Source of the DNA: Streptomyces sp. BK340
GTDB taxonomy: Bacteria; Actinomycetota; Actinomycetes; Streptomycetales; Streptomycetaceae
Direction: 5' to 3'
Assembly: GCF_007827595.1 (NCBI RefSeq)
Contig: NZ_VISR01000002.1
Location: 607,282 to 671,281 of the forward strand
Length of the DNA: 64,000 nt
Shown: in pieces, positions 8,661 to 17,512 of the stretch
Position numbering within the stretch: position 1 is the stretch's first letter
Layout of the letters: each line of letters begins with the position of its first letter
Notes under the pieces: model-generated
The model's database searches: none
Seen by the model: only the letters and a program-made list of their open reading frames with translations
What the model was told of the DNA's origin: nothing
Translations under genes and position numbers: made by a program

Positions 8661-9347
8661 GTGTCGTACCCGAAACGAACCGCCGCGCTCGTGTCCGCCG
8701 CGGCCCTGGCCGGCTCGGCGGTGCTGCTGGCCGCGCCGGCGGCCCACGCCGACGTCGTGGACGTCAACTACCACTGCAAGACGCCGATCGGCGACAAGAG
8801 CGCCCTCTCGCCCATCGACATCAAGGGCGTCAAGAGCGGCAACAGCTACAAGATCACCATGTCCTGGCAGAAGGGCGTCTCCTCCAGCCCGGTCGAGCTG
8901 GGCAAGGGGGCGATGAAGCCGAGCGCCACCATCGTCGTCGGCGGCGCAGACAGCGGCACCCTCGCCGTCACCGGTCCGGCCAACGCGGCCGCGATACCCG
9001 CCAACACCCCCATCAAGATCAGCGACTTGAGCGGCTCCTACACACCGGAGAAGAGCGGCAAGGTCACCTTCACGGCGGGCACGCTCACCATCAAGGCGCT
9101 CGGTACGACGACCACCTGCACCCCCACCAACAGCCCCAAGCCGTCCCTGACGCTGGACGTGACGGCGGCCGGCGGATCGTCGTCCTCCTCCTCGTCCTCC
9201 TCGTCGGGGGGCTCCGGCGGGCAGCTTCCGCAGACCGGCCCCGAGGACTCCGCCGTCGCCCTCGGCACCCTCGGCGGAACGGTTCTTCTTGCGGGCGCGG
9301 CGGGCGCGTTGTGGCTGACCCGGCGGAACCCGGCCACGCGCCGCTGA
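8661..9347 (+). CDS. LPXTG-anchored surface protein, single beta-module
   Basis: A 228-residue exported protein. It has a signal peptide (residues 1-31, ending PAAHA) and one extracellular module bounded by the motifs CKTPIGDK and TIKALGTTTTCTP (two cysteines that could pair). A serine run follows, then LPQTG, a hydrophobic helix and a basic tail, the full sortase sorting signal. The same module recurs in the last gene of this operon. It is probably attached to peptidoglycan by a housekeeping (class E type) sortase encoded elsewhere. The function of the module is unknown; I recall it as a domain of unknown function common in actinobacteria. First gene of a four-gene operon. Confidence 0.82.
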   Translation: MSYPKRTAALVSAAALAGSAVLLAAPAAHADVVDVNYHCKTPIGDKSALSPIDIKGVKSGNSYKITMSWQKGVSSSPVELGKGAMKPSATIVVGGADSGTLAVTGPANAAAIPANTPIKISDLSGSYTPEKSGKVTFTAGTLTIKALGTTTTCTPTNSPKPSLTLDVTAAGGSSSSSSSSSSGGSGGQLPQTGPEDSAVALGTLGGTVLLAGAAGALWLTRRNPATRR

Positions 9348-9395
9348 ACCAGCCGCACGCCGCCGAACCGCAGCCTCCGACCGCTGGAGCCGCCC

Positions 9396-10241
9396 ATGCC
9401 GTCCGCCGCCGCCCGTGTCCTCGGCCTCGCCCTGTTCCTGCTGCCGGTCTCCGCACCGCACGCGGAAGCCGCGGCAGCCTGGTCCCTCGCGCCCGCCGGC
9501 ACCGGACGCCCCTCCTTCTACGCCGAGGGCGCCCCGGGAACGGTCCTGCAGGACACGGTGTCCGTGACCAACCGGGGCCACAAGCCGCTCACCGTCCGGC
9601 TGCGCGGCACCGGCGTGCGGATCGCGTTCGCCCGGACCGGGCTGCGCGTCCCCGCGCGCACCCGCGCCGAGGTGCCGTTCACGGTGACCGTGCCGGCCGG
9701 CGCCGCACCCGGCGACCGCTCCGGCACCATCACCGCCCGGGGCGCGGACGGCCGTACGGCGGCCGTCCCGCTCCGGCTGCGCGTGGGCGGCCCGGCCCTG
9801 TCCGCGCTGACCGTCGAACATGTGGCGGTGCACGGCGACCGGATCACGTACGAGCTGGTCAACCGCGGTACGACCACCCTCGTACCGAAACTCGCGGTCC
9901 GTGCCGACGGCCTCTTCGGCCCGGTCCTCGACCGCCCCGCCCGCAGCCTGAAGGTCCACCTGGCCCCGGCGTCCCGGCGCACCCTCAGCGAGCCGTGGCC
10001 CGGCCGGCCCTCGCTGGACGCCGTCGACGTGCGGCTGACGGTCACGGCGGCGGGCGGCGCCCACGACACCACGCACACCTCCGCCCGGTTCGTGCCCTGG
10101 GGCGGGGTGACCGCGGCCCTCGGGGCGCCGGTGGCGGCGGCCTCGCTGGTGGCCGTACGGCGGAGCAGGCGTCGTAGGAGCAGCACCGAGGACGGCGAAC
10201 ACACGGACACGGAAGTCGAGCCGACGGGAGCGGTGACGTGA
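9396..10241 (+). CDS. Secreted, membrane-anchored WxL-interacting-like (DUF916-like) protein
   Basis: A 281-residue protein with a signal peptide (about 1-27) and an extracellular part of two beta-sandwich modules. The first begins WSLAPAG and reads like the peptidoglycan-binding-type domain of WxL-interacting proteins (SVTNRGHKPLTVRL, then a second Ig-like segment). A membrane helix near residue 240 (VTAALGAPVAAASLVAV) precedes a basic cytoplasmic tail. It overlaps the next gene by four bases. In low-GC Gram-positives, related proteins partner with WxL surface proteins, so it may be the membrane partner of the LPXTG proteins here. That is inference from weak similarity. Confidence 0.7.
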   Translation: MPSAAARVLGLALFLLPVSAPHAEAAAAWSLAPAGTGRPSFYAEGAPGTVLQDTVSVTNRGHKPLTVRLRGTGVRIAFARTGLRVPARTRAEVPFTVTVPAGAAPGDRSGTITARGADGRTAAVPLRLRVGGPALSALTVEHVAVHGDRITYELVNRGTTTLVPKLAVRADGLFGPVLDRPARSLKVHLAPASRRTLSEPWPGRPSLDAVDVRLTVTAAGGAHDTTHTSARFVPWGGVTAALGAPVAAASLVAVRRSRRRRSSTEDGEHTDTEVEPTGAVT

Positions 10242-11371
10242 GCGGCACAGCCGAAGGGGCGCGCCGGAAAGGGGCCCGGATGCCCGTGCTGACGGTGGTG
10301 CTCGCGCTGCTCCTGCTGCCGCTCTGCGCCCCCGTGGCCGCGGCGGACGGGCCCGACGTGAAGCTGTCCACGGCCCAGGCGGGCACGGGCGGTTCGGTCA
10401 CCGTCAGCGGGAGCGGCTGGCGGCCGCACACGCTGCTGATGATGCTGATCTGCGGCCGGTCCACCCCGTCCCGGGGCGTGATCGGCGGCACCAACTCCTG
10501 CGCCAACGGCGACGGCCGGGCCGTGACCACCGACGCCGGCGGGTCCTTCACCAGGAAGCTGCCGGTCGCCGAGCCGCCCGTGCCGTGCCCCTGCGTGGTG
10601 CACGTCGCCACGGTGACCGGTGCGAAGGCCGAGGCGGACGCCGTTCTCCAGGTCGCCGGACACCCCGTCGCCCCGCTGCCCGCCGAGCCCGCCGGCGGCC
10701 GGCTGTCGATCCTCTCCGACACCCGGCTGACCGGTTCCAGCGGCGTGCTCACCTGGTTCGGCGCGCCCCCGAGCCGCACCCTCGTCTTCACCGCGGGCAA
10801 CGTCGGCTCCACCGAGATCAAGAACCCGGTCTTCCGCGTCGGCACCGCGCACGGCGTCTTCGCGCCCCAGTGGGACGAGCAGCAGTGGCGCGGCACCCTC
10901 GCACCCGGGAAGAAGGCGCAGATCAAGCTGCCGGTCGAACTGGCCGCCGGGGCGCACGGCGACTACACCGTCTCCCTCCGGTACGACGGCAGGGTCCTGG
11001 CCGAGCAGCCGTGGGGCGTGAGCCGCCCCTGGGGAGTGACGCTGTTCTGGATCCTGCTCTGCCTGGTCGTCCCGGCCGCGGTCTTCCGCGTCGGGATGGC
11101 CGTCGTGGACCGGGTGCGGCCGCGCCGGCCGGGTGGTGTCCGCCACCGGCGGCGCGCCCTCCCCCACCCCCGGCTTCGCTCGGGCGGGGGGACCGCCAAG
11201 GCGCTGCGGCTGCCCCGCTCCCGCACCCCCGGGCCCGAGCCCGACCCGACTCCGACCCTGCCGTGGTTCAACCCGGACTCCGCTCCGGGCAGCCCGGCCG
11301 GCCGGCTCTCCGCACCGCACGACGACAGCCCGACGAGTCCTACGACTCCCACCACGAAGGGACCCACGTGA
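10238..11371 (+). CDS. Membrane-anchored neocarzinostatin-like Ig-fold surface protein
   Basis: A 377-residue exported protein: signal peptide (about 1-35), an Ig-fold module resembling the neocarzinostatin family (GGSVTVSGSGWRPHTLL, with cysteines in MLICGR, NSCANG and PCPCVV), a second beta-module (about 155-265), a membrane helix (LFWILLCLVVPAAVFRVG) and a Pro-rich cytoplasmic tail. It overlaps both neighbours by four bases, so all are made together. Bases 11158-11197 in the tail are a copy of a dispersed Streptomyces repeat that adds ALPHPRLRSGGGTA. No chromophore-binding role is implied; the fold is used widely for adhesion. Confidence 0.72.
   Translation: MSGTAEGARRKGARMPVLTVVLALLLLPLCAPVAAADGPDVKLSTAQAGTGGSVTVSGSGWRPHTLLMMLICGRSTPSRGVIGGTNSCANGDGRAVTTDAGGSFTRKLPVAEPPVPCPCVVHVATVTGAKAEADAVLQVAGHPVAPLPAEPAGGRLSILSDTRLTGSSGVLTWFGAPPSRTLVFTAGNVGSTEIKNPVFRVGTAHGVFAPQWDEQQWRGTLAPGKKAQIKLPVELAAGAHGDYTVSLRYDGRVLAEQPWGVSRPWGVTLFWILLCLVVPAAVFRVGMAVVDRVRPRRPGGVRHRRRALPHPRLRSGGGTAKALRLPRSRTPGPEPDPTPTLPWFNPDSAPGSPAGRLSAPHDDSPTSPTTPTTKGPT
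11158..11197 (+). repeat. Dispersed hairpin-type repeat inside a coding region
   Basis: A C-run, CGGCTTCGCTCG and a G-run make up this 40-base element. It is closely related to the copy at 20769-20809. Here it is read in frame on the plus strand within the cytoplasmic tail of the preceding protein. Confidence 0.65.
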
Positions 11372-12642
11372 GCATGCGAAGGAGAGTCACACCGGCCCGC
11401 AGGACGGGCGCCGCCGGCGCCGCACTGGTGCTCTGTTCGGCGGGTGTGCTGCTGGGCGTGGCGGCCGTGCCCGCGCAGGCGGCCGAGGTGTCGTTCGCCA
11501 CCCACTGCGTGCCGCCCGCGGGCATCGACCCGGTCGACGGCACCACGAAGGTCGAGATCACCGCGCCGGCCACGGCCAAGGTGGGCGACACGATCGACAT
11601 CGTGTGGAAGTTCGTCCAGGCCGCCTCCAAGAACCCGGACATCATCGACCTGCCCGCCAACTCGGTGCAGCCGTCCGGGGTGCTCAAGGCGGCCGGTGCG
11701 CAGGCCGCCGACATCGCCATGCAGGGCCCGCGGCAGAACCCGGCGATCCCCAAGGGCGGCGCCATGGTGCTGTCCGACATGAAGGGCACCCTGAAGCTGA
11801 CGACGGCCGGCGAGGTGACGCTGACTCCGGACGCGTACACGGTCAACGCGATGTCCACGGACACCAAGTGCACGCCGAAGGAGACCGTGCAGAAGGCGGC
11901 GACGATCCAGGTGACGCCGGGCGACGGCGGCACGTCCACGCCGACGCAGTCGGCCACGCCGACGAAGAGCGCGACCCCGACCCCGACCGCGACCGGCGGC
12001 ACGGGCCGGACCGACTTCCCGGGCAAGGAGGTCCAGGTCCCCTACTCCTGCAAGACGCCGATCGGCGACAAGAAGGCGACCTCGCCGGTGCAGATCAACG
12101 CCAGGAAGAACGGCGGTGACTACGACCTCACGGTGCAGTTCAAGAAGTCGGTGATGAACAGCCCCGCCGACATCCCGAAGGACTCCGTGAAGCCGTCGAT
12201 GGAGGTGGCGCTGGGCGGCGCGGACAAGGGCACCGTGCATGTGGAGGGGCCGACGAACGCACAGCCCATCAAGTCCGGCGACCCGATCGAGATCCCGGAC
12301 CTCACCGGCACCTACAAGCCGGGCGCGAGCGGCACCTCGACGCTGGCGCCGGGCGTCCTCACCATCAAGGCCCTGGGTACGACGACGACCTGTACACCGG
12401 ACAAGTCGCTGGTCTCCCTCACCCTGGACACCGCCCAGCAGCCGGGCGGCGCCTCGGGCGGCACGTCGACCTCCGGAGGCTCGTCGTCCGCCGGCGGCAC
12501 CAGCGGCAGCGGTGCGGGCGGCCTCGCCGAGACCGGCTCCGGCGACCACGGGGCCCTCAAGGCCCTCGGTCTGGTGGCGGGCACGGCGATCCTGCTGGGC
12601 GCCGCGGTGTTCACGTTCATGCCGCGGCGCAGGACGCGGTAG
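11368..12642 (+). CDS. Sortase-anchored surface protein with two beta-modules (LAETG)
   Basis: A 424-residue exported protein. The signal peptide covers about 1-35 (ending PAQAA). The N-terminal module (about 36-190) has cysteines in THCVPPAG and TKCTPKE. A Thr/Pro linker follows, then a second module clearly homologous to the protein of gene 8661 (CKTPIGDKKA, TIKALGTTTTCTP). A Gly/Ser linker, LAETG, a hydrophobic helix and a basic tail form the sorting signal; LAXTG is the form used by actinobacterial class E sortases. The GTG start overlaps the previous stop by four bases; an in-frame ATG six bases later is the alternative. It ends the operon before a strong bidirectional terminator. Confidence 0.82.
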   Translation: MSMRRRVTPARRTGAAGAALVLCSAGVLLGVAAVPAQAAEVSFATHCVPPAGIDPVDGTTKVEITAPATAKVGDTIDIVWKFVQAASKNPDIIDLPANSVQPSGVLKAAGAQAADIAMQGPRQNPAIPKGGAMVLSDMKGTLKLTTAGEVTLTPDAYTVNAMSTDTKCTPKETVQKAATIQVTPGDGGTSTPTQSATPTKSATPTPTATGGTGRTDFPGKEVQVPYSCKTPIGDKKATSPVQINARKNGGDYDLTVQFKKSVMNSPADIPKDSVKPSMEVALGGADKGTVHVEGPTNAQPIKSGDPIEIPDLTGTYKPGASGTSTLAPGVLTIKALGTTTTCTPDKSLVSLTLDTAQQPGGASGGTSTSGGSSSAGGTSGSGAGGLAETGSGDHGALKALGLVAGTAILLGAAVFTFMPRRRTR

Positions 12643-12657
12643 TTCCCGGACAACGCA

Positions 12658-12695
12658 AGAGGGCCACCGCATCGTCAGGGATGCGGTGGCCCTCT
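12658..12695. terminator. Bidirectional terminator between surface operon and POT gene
   Basis: AGAGGGCCACCGCATC and its exact complement form 16-base perfect arms around the loop GTCAGG. It lies 16 bases after the surface operon and 18 bases beyond the end of the opposing transporter gene. Confidence 0.85.
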
Positions 12696-12712
12696 CGGAG
12701 CCCTGGGCTACG

Positions 12713-14218
12713 TCAGTGGACGTCGCCCATGAGCTTGTTGACCTTCTTGCGGTACATCCACACCGCGGCACCGGCGAGCACGGCGAGCACGGCCTCCAGC
12801 GTGACGAAGCCCGTCCGGTCGAGGTTCACCCCGCCGATGGCCGGGTTGGAGAGCAGCGCGGTGATCGAGTCGCCCGCGGTGACCGCGAGGAACCAGACGC
12901 CCATCATCTGCGAGGCGTACTTCTTCGGCGCCATCTTCGTCGTGACGGACAGACCCACCGGAGACAGCGTCAGCTCACCGATCGTCTGGACGAAGTAGAT
13001 CGCGACCAGCCACATCGCGGCGGCCTTGTGACCGCCGTCGGCGATCGACAGCGGGGCGAGGAAGAGGAAGAACGACGCACCGATCAGCACCAGGCCGGAG
13101 GCGAACTTCACGATCGTGCTCGGCTCCTTGCCGCGCCGGTTCAGCCACAGCCACAGCCAGGCGAAGACGGGCGCCAGGGCCATGATCATGACCGGGTTGA
13201 CCGACTGGTACCAGGAGACCGGGAACTCCCAGCCGAAGACGGTGTTCTCGGCCTTGCCGTCGGCGAAGATCGACAGGGTCGAACCACCCTGGTCGTAGAT
13301 CATCCAGAAGACGGCGGCGGCCACGAAGAACCAGACGTAGGCCGACACCTTCGAACGCTCGGCACCGTCCAGGTCCTTGTCCCGCAGGATGCGGGTGATG
13401 ACGAAGATCGGAACGATCAGACCGATGACGGTCAGCGGGATGAGCGCCCAGTTCAGGGTGAAGTGGCCGGAGAAGCCGACGGCGGCGTAGAAGACCGCGG
13501 CGATGCCCAGCCAGATCAGGCCCTTGCGCAGGGTGGCGGACTTCTCCTCGGCGGACAGCGGCGTGGGGACGACGCTGCTCTTCTCGCTCAGGTGACGGCT
13601 GCCGAGCAGGTACTGGGCCAGACCCAGCGCCATGCCGAGCGCGGCCAGCGCGAAGCCGAGGTGCCAGTTGACGTTCTCACCGACGGTGCCGATGATCAGC
13701 GGCGCGGCGAAGGCACCCAGGTTGATGCCGATGTAGAAGAGCGTGAAGCCACCGTCACGGCGCGGGTCGTCGGCGCCCTTGTACAGGTGACCCACCATCG
13801 TGGAGATGTTGGCCTTCAGCAGACCGGAGCCGATGGCGACCAGGCCGAGGCCGACGAAGAAGCTGGCCGAGACCGGCAGGGCCAGGCACAGGTGGCCCAG
13901 CATGATGATCAGGCCGGAGACGGCGACCGTCTTGCGGGGACCGAGAACGCGGTCCGCGAACCAGCCGCCGGGCAGGGCGAGCAGGTACACGAGCGACACG
14001 TACACCGAGTAGATCGCGGTCGCGGTGCCCGCGTTCAGGTGCAGGCCACCCGGGGCCACCAGGTACAGCGGGAGCAGGGCCCTCATGCCGTAGTAGGAGA
14101 ATCGCTCCCACATCTCGGTCATGAAGAGAGTGGCCAGTCCGCGGGGGTGGCCGAAGAAGGTCTTCTCGGAACCGGGGGTGCCCGGGCGGACCGAGTCCTT
14201 CGTCAGGCTGGACGCCAT
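12713..14218 (-). CDS. POT/PTR2 family proton-coupled di/tripeptide transporter
   Basis: A 501-residue major-facilitator protein of the proton-dependent oligopeptide family with about 14 membrane helices. The diagnostic ExxER motif is seen in EMWERFSYYGMRALLPLYLV in helix 1, followed by the GGWFADRVLGPRKTV loop. It imports di- and tripeptides with protons and would feed the peptidases encoded further right. It is monocistronic: it converges on the surface operon and has a 490-base non-coding region upstream. The ATG at 14218 is the only sensible start, as helix 1 begins soon after. Confidence 0.92.
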   Translation of the reverse strand: MASSLTKDSVRPGTPGSEKTFFGHPRGLATLFMTEMWERFSYYGMRALLPLYLVAPGGLHLNAGTATAIYSVYVSLVYLLALPGGWFADRVLGPRKTVAVSGLIIMLGHLCLALPVSASFFVGLGLVAIGSGLLKANISTMVGHLYKGADDPRRDGGFTLFYIGINLGAFAAPLIIGTVGENVNWHLGFALAALGMALGLAQYLLGSRHLSEKSSVVPTPLSAEEKSATLRKGLIWLGIAAVFYAAVGFSGHFTLNWALIPLTVIGLIVPIFVITRILRDKDLDGAERSKVSAYVWFFVAAAVFWMIYDQGGSTLSIFADGKAENTVFGWEFPVSWYQSVNPVMIMALAPVFAWLWLWLNRRGKEPSTIVKFASGLVLIGASFFLFLAPLSIADGGHKAAAMWLVAIYFVQTIGELTLSPVGLSVTTKMAPKKYASQMMGVWFLAVTAGDSITALLSNPAIGGVNLDRTGFVTLEAVLAVLAGAAVWMYRKKVNKLMGDVH

Positions 14219-14709
14219 GGTCGTTCCTTGCTGGTCGGGACGCGGCAGCTGGAGCGTTGCGCGCCCGGTGGGGGTGTGGCCGGCACCGGCAGGGTCGGTC
14301 GTCCACCCCCACGCCCAGGGGGAGTCCGGTCCGGATCACGGAGCGGTGGACGGCGACCACCGGGATCCACGCCCTGGACGCGTCACTGCGTCCGGAGCCC
14401 GGCCAGAGGTCATTCCTTTCAAGGCTGATCTTCGTCAGCCCGCACACAAAAGAGACCTTCAGCGTCAATCCCGCCAAAGGTCCCCGGTGTGCTACAGGCG
14501 TTCAGGTCACCATACGGCAGGACAGTGCCGGATATGGAAGGACTTGAGACGCGGATCACAGGTGTCGAGGGAACCGCGCGACCTGTTTCGAAGGCGTTAT
14601 CTACCATCGCACCTCCCGGGCAATGGTTCGTACCACGGGTCCGGCAAGGTAAGAAGTCCTGCAACCGATCACACCCCAGCACTGCGCACGGGCGGTCTAC
14701 CATCACCTC
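14219..14709. other. Long divergent intergenic region between POT and response regulator
   Basis: No gene is supported in these 490 bases. The stretch is less GC-rich than its surroundings from about 14400. On the minus strand a TTGACG hexamer lies near 14462-14467 and could belong to a transporter promoter with a long leader. On the plus strand the response-regulator ATG is preceded closely by TCTACCAT, which as a -10 would give a leaderless transcript. I see no strong terminator or recognised riboswitch. Confidence 0.45.
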
Positions 14710-15387
14710 ATGACCCGTGTACTGCTCGCCGAGGACGACGCGTCCATCTCGGAGCCGCTGGCCCGCGCCCTGCGCCGGGAAGGTTACGAGGTCGAGGTGC
14801 GCGAGGACGGACCCACCGCGCTCGACGCCGGAATGCAGGGCGGCGTCGATCTCGTCGTGCTGGACCTCGGCCTGCCCGGCATGGACGGCCTGGAGGTCGC
14901 CCGCCGGCTGCGCGCCGACGGCCACACCGTACCGATCCTCATCCTGACCGCGCGGGCCGACGAGGTGGACACCGTCGTCGGTCTGGACGCGGGCGCCGAC
15001 GACTACGTGACCAAGCCCTTCCGGCTCGCCGAACTGCTCGCCCGGGTGCGGGCCCTGCTGCGCCGCGGCGCCGCCGAGCCGCAGCAGCCGCCGGCCACCC
15101 ACGGTGTGCGGATCGACGTCGAGTCGCACCGCGCGTGGATGGGCGACGAGGAACTCCAGCTGACGGCGAAGGAGTTCGACCTGCTGCGGGTGCTGGTGCG
15201 GGACGCCGGCCGGGTCGTGACGCGCGACCAGCTGATGCGCGAGGTCTGGGACACCACGTGGTGGTCGTCCACCAAGACACTCGACATGCACATCTCCTGG
15301 CTGCGCAAGAAGCTCGGGGACGACGCGGCGAACCCCCGGTACATCGCGACGGTGCGTGGAGTCGGCTTCCGCTTCGAGAAAAGCTGA
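14710..15387 (+). CDS. Two-component response regulator, OmpR/PhoB family
   Basis: A 225-residue regulator. The receiver domain (about 1-115) has the acidic pair Asp9/Asp10, phospho-acceptor Asp52 in VVLDLGLPGMDG, Thr80 and Lys102. The C-terminal winged helix-turn-helix (about 130-225) has LTAKEFDLLRVLV and the recognition segment TKTLDMHISWLRKKL. It should bind DNA on phosphorylation by the kinase encoded just downstream. No Shine-Dalgarno sequence is seen; a -10-like TACCAT six bases before the ATG suggests leaderless translation. I cannot name the regulon. Confidence 0.93.
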   Translation: MTRVLLAEDDASISEPLARALRREGYEVEVREDGPTALDAGMQGGVDLVVLDLGLPGMDGLEVARRLRADGHTVPILILTARADEVDTVVGLDAGADDYVTKPFRLAELLARVRALLRRGAAEPQQPPATHGVRIDVESHRAWMGDEELQLTAKEFDLLRVLVRDAGRVVTRDQLMREVWDTTWWSSTKTLDMHISWLRKKLGDDAANPRYIATVRGVGFRFEKS

Positions 15388-15459
15388 CCGCTGCCGCTGG
15401 GGCTTGGCCGACTTCGCGGTCGTGTCGGGGTTCTCCTGCGGGGTGCGCGGCTGCCGGCC

Positions 15460-15497
15460 GTCGTGGGCCGGCCGCGCAGTTCCCCGCGCCCCTCAGG
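15460..15497 (+). repeat. Dispersed intergenic repeat (CAGTTCCCCGCGCCCCTC core)
   Basis: The core CAGTTCCCCGCGCCCCTC recurs exactly at 41808-41825. It is a very common intergenic element in Streptomyces chromosomes. It sits between the response regulator and kinase genes. Confidence 0.65.
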
Positions 15498-15541
15498 GGG
15501 TTGCCACACTGGTGTCGTAGAGCCAACCCCCGGAGGGCCCC

Positions 15542-16819
15542 GTGCGTCGCCGTCTCATCCAGTCCACCCTTGCCGTCGTGCTGGTGGTGATCGCGGTCTT
15601 CGGCGTGTCTCTCGTCATCGTCGAGACGCGGACGATCAGCAACAGCGCCCAGGAGCGGGTGGAGTCCGAGGCGGTGCGGCTGGCCAGCATCGTGGACAGC
15701 CGCATCCTCGCCGCGGAGAACGTCAACGCCGACGTCCTGCGCAACCCGGTCAGCAAGGAGCAGTACGCCGAGATCCGGGTCCCGGGCCGGCAGGCGATCG
15801 AGATCGGCACCAAGCCCGAGGGCGACGTCATCCGCTCCACGCAGTCGGGCGAGGAGGGCGAGACCGTCACCGTCGAGGAGCCCCGCTCCGCGGTGACCCG
15901 CGAGGTCGGCCGGACCCTGCTGATCATCGGTCTGGTGGCGCTGCTGGCGGTGGTCGCCGCCGTCCTGCTCGCCGTACGCCAGGCCAACCGGCTCGCCTCC
16001 CCGCTGACCGACCTCGCCGAGACCGCCGAACGCCTCGGCTCGGGCGATCCGCGCCCGCGGCACAAGCGCTACGGCGTCCCCGAGCTGGACCGGGTCGCCG
16101 ACGTGCTCGACTCCTCGGCCGAGCGCATCGGCCGGATGCTGACCGCGGAGCGGCGCCTCGCCGCCGACGCCTCCCACCAGCTGCGCACACCCCTGACCGC
16201 GCTGTCCATGCGGCTCGAGGAGATCACTCTCACCGACGACCCGGACACGGTGAAGGAGGAGGCGACGATCGCGCTGGGGCAGGTGGAGCGGCTGACGGAC
16301 GTGGTGGAGCGGCTGCTGACCAACTCGCGCGACCCGCGCACCGGCTCCGCCGTCTCCTTCGACCTGGACGAGGTCATCCAGCAGCAGCTCGCCGAGTGGC
16401 GGCCCGCCTACCGCAGCGCGGGCCGGGCCATCGTCAGCTCCGGGAAGCGGCATCTGCGGGCCGTCGGCACGCCCGGCGCGGTCGCGCAGGTGCTGGCCGC
16501 GCTGATCGAGAACTCGCTGATGCACGGTGGCGGCACGGTCGCCCTGCGAACCCGGGTCACCGGCAACCAGGCCGTGGTCGAGGTCACCGACGAGGGGCCG
16601 GGCGTCCCCGGCGACCTGGGCGCCCGGATCTTCGAGCGCACGATCAGCGGGCGCAACTCGACGGGGATCGGGCTGGCCGTCGCCCGTGACCTCGCGGAGG
16701 CCGACGGCGGACGCCTGGAACTGCTCCAGTCCCAGCCACCGGTCTTCGGTCTGTTCCTGTCCCGCACGCACCCGACCCGCAAGCCGGCGCCGGACGGGGA
16801 CCAGCCGACGGTCCGCTAG
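15542..16819 (+). CDS. Sensor histidine kinase
   Basis: A 425-residue membrane kinase. Two membrane helices (about 5-27 and 123-147) flank an extracytoplasmic sensor of about 95 residues. A HAMP domain follows (LASPLTDLAETAERLGSG), then the dimerisation helix with phospho-acceptor His in ASHQLRTPLTALS, the N-box ALIENSLMHGGG, and the G boxes DEGPGVPG and STGIGLAVARDL. It starts with GTG after GGAGGG and follows the response regulator by 154 bases, a separation filled by a dispersed repeat. It is the obvious partner of that regulator; the stimulus is unknown. Confidence 0.93.
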   Translation: MRRRLIQSTLAVVLVVIAVFGVSLVIVETRTISNSAQERVESEAVRLASIVDSRILAAENVNADVLRNPVSKEQYAEIRVPGRQAIEIGTKPEGDVIRSTQSGEEGETVTVEEPRSAVTREVGRTLLIIGLVALLAVVAAVLLAVRQANRLASPLTDLAETAERLGSGDPRPRHKRYGVPELDRVADVLDSSAERIGRMLTAERRLAADASHQLRTPLTALSMRLEEITLTDDPDTVKEEATIALGQVERLTDVVERLLTNSRDPRTGSAVSFDLDEVIQQQLAEWRPAYRSAGRAIVSSGKRHLRAVGTPGAVAQVLAALIENSLMHGGGTVALRTRVTGNQAVVEVTDEGPGVPGDLGARIFERTISGRNSTGIGLAVARDLAEADGGRLELLQSQPPVFGLFLSRTHPTRKPAPDGDQPTVR

Positions 16820-16826
16820 CGGGTCC

Positions 16827-17330
16827 CTACGGGACGCGCTGCTGCGGCGCGGGCTTTCGCGACTCCTGCTCCAGGATCGATTCGGCACGCGCCACGGCCT
16901 CCCGGGCGGGCATCGTGCGGAACACCCAGGTGCGGTACGACCAGAACCGGAACAGGGTGGCGACGCCGATGCCGAGGAACTTGAAGATGTTGCTCTGCAG
17001 CGGGCTGTCCCAGCCGAAGCCGTACGTCGCGAGGAAGAGCACGCCGTTCTCGATCACCAGGCCGATCGCACTGAACATCAGGAACAGCGTGAGTTCCCTG
17101 GTGCGGCCGCCCTTGTCGCGGTCCCGGTACGTCCAGTAACGGAAGCCGACGTAGTTGAAGGCGATCGCGACGACGGTCGCGATGATGCTGGCGCGCACCA
17201 CCGGCAGGTCGGAGACGTGCCGGACCAGGTTGAACACACCGAGATTGACAAGGACGCCGGCGCCTCCGACAGCGCCGAACTTGGCCACCTCGCGTACGAG
17301 CCGTTGCAGCCCCGAGGAACGAGGTTCCAT
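16827..17330 (-). CDS. GtrA family membrane protein
   Basis: A 167-residue four-helix membrane protein of the GtrA/DPMS family, which helps move lipid-linked sugars (for example polyprenyl-phosphate glucose) across the membrane. KFGAVGGAGVLVNLGVFNLV opens helix 1 and NYVGFRYWTY and FRFWSYRTWVF are typical loop/helix motifs. I chose the ATG at 17330, with GGGAG ten bases upstream. The ATG at 17372 lies inside a -10-like GGATAGCAT and looks too early. It converges on the kinase gene with only seven bases between. It fits the many glycan genes further right. Confidence 0.82.
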   Translation of the reverse strand: MEPRSSGLQRLVREVAKFGAVGGAGVLVNLGVFNLVRHVSDLPVVRASIIATVVAIAFNYVGFRYWTYRDRDKGGRTRELTLFLMFSAIGLVIENGVLFLATYGFGWDSPLQSNIFKFLGIGVATLFRFWSYRTWVFRTMPAREAVARAESILEQESRKPAPQQRVP

Positions 17331-17512
17331 GGCTGTGCAGCTCCCGTCGGTAGGTTTCGTCAACCCAGCCATGCTATCCAGGCGACCTGTCCGCCGCCCC
17401 CGGACCAGGCCACAGCTTGGGAACGGGTCGGAAAGAGCCGGGAAAGCCCCGGGTAAGACGCGGTGTGAGGGACGTAATCCGACCCGGTCGGCGTGGCCGA
17501 TACCCTAGGGGC

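Noticed and set aside
10238..11371. Antitumour apoprotein (neocarzinostatin) gene
   Set aside because: Only the fold resembles neocarzinostatin; there is a membrane anchor, no enediyne genes nearby and a surface-operon context.
14257..14547. A 96-codon open frame between POT and response regulator genes
   Set aside because: No ribosome-binding site, no homology by eye and amino-acid composition unlike real proteins of this genome.
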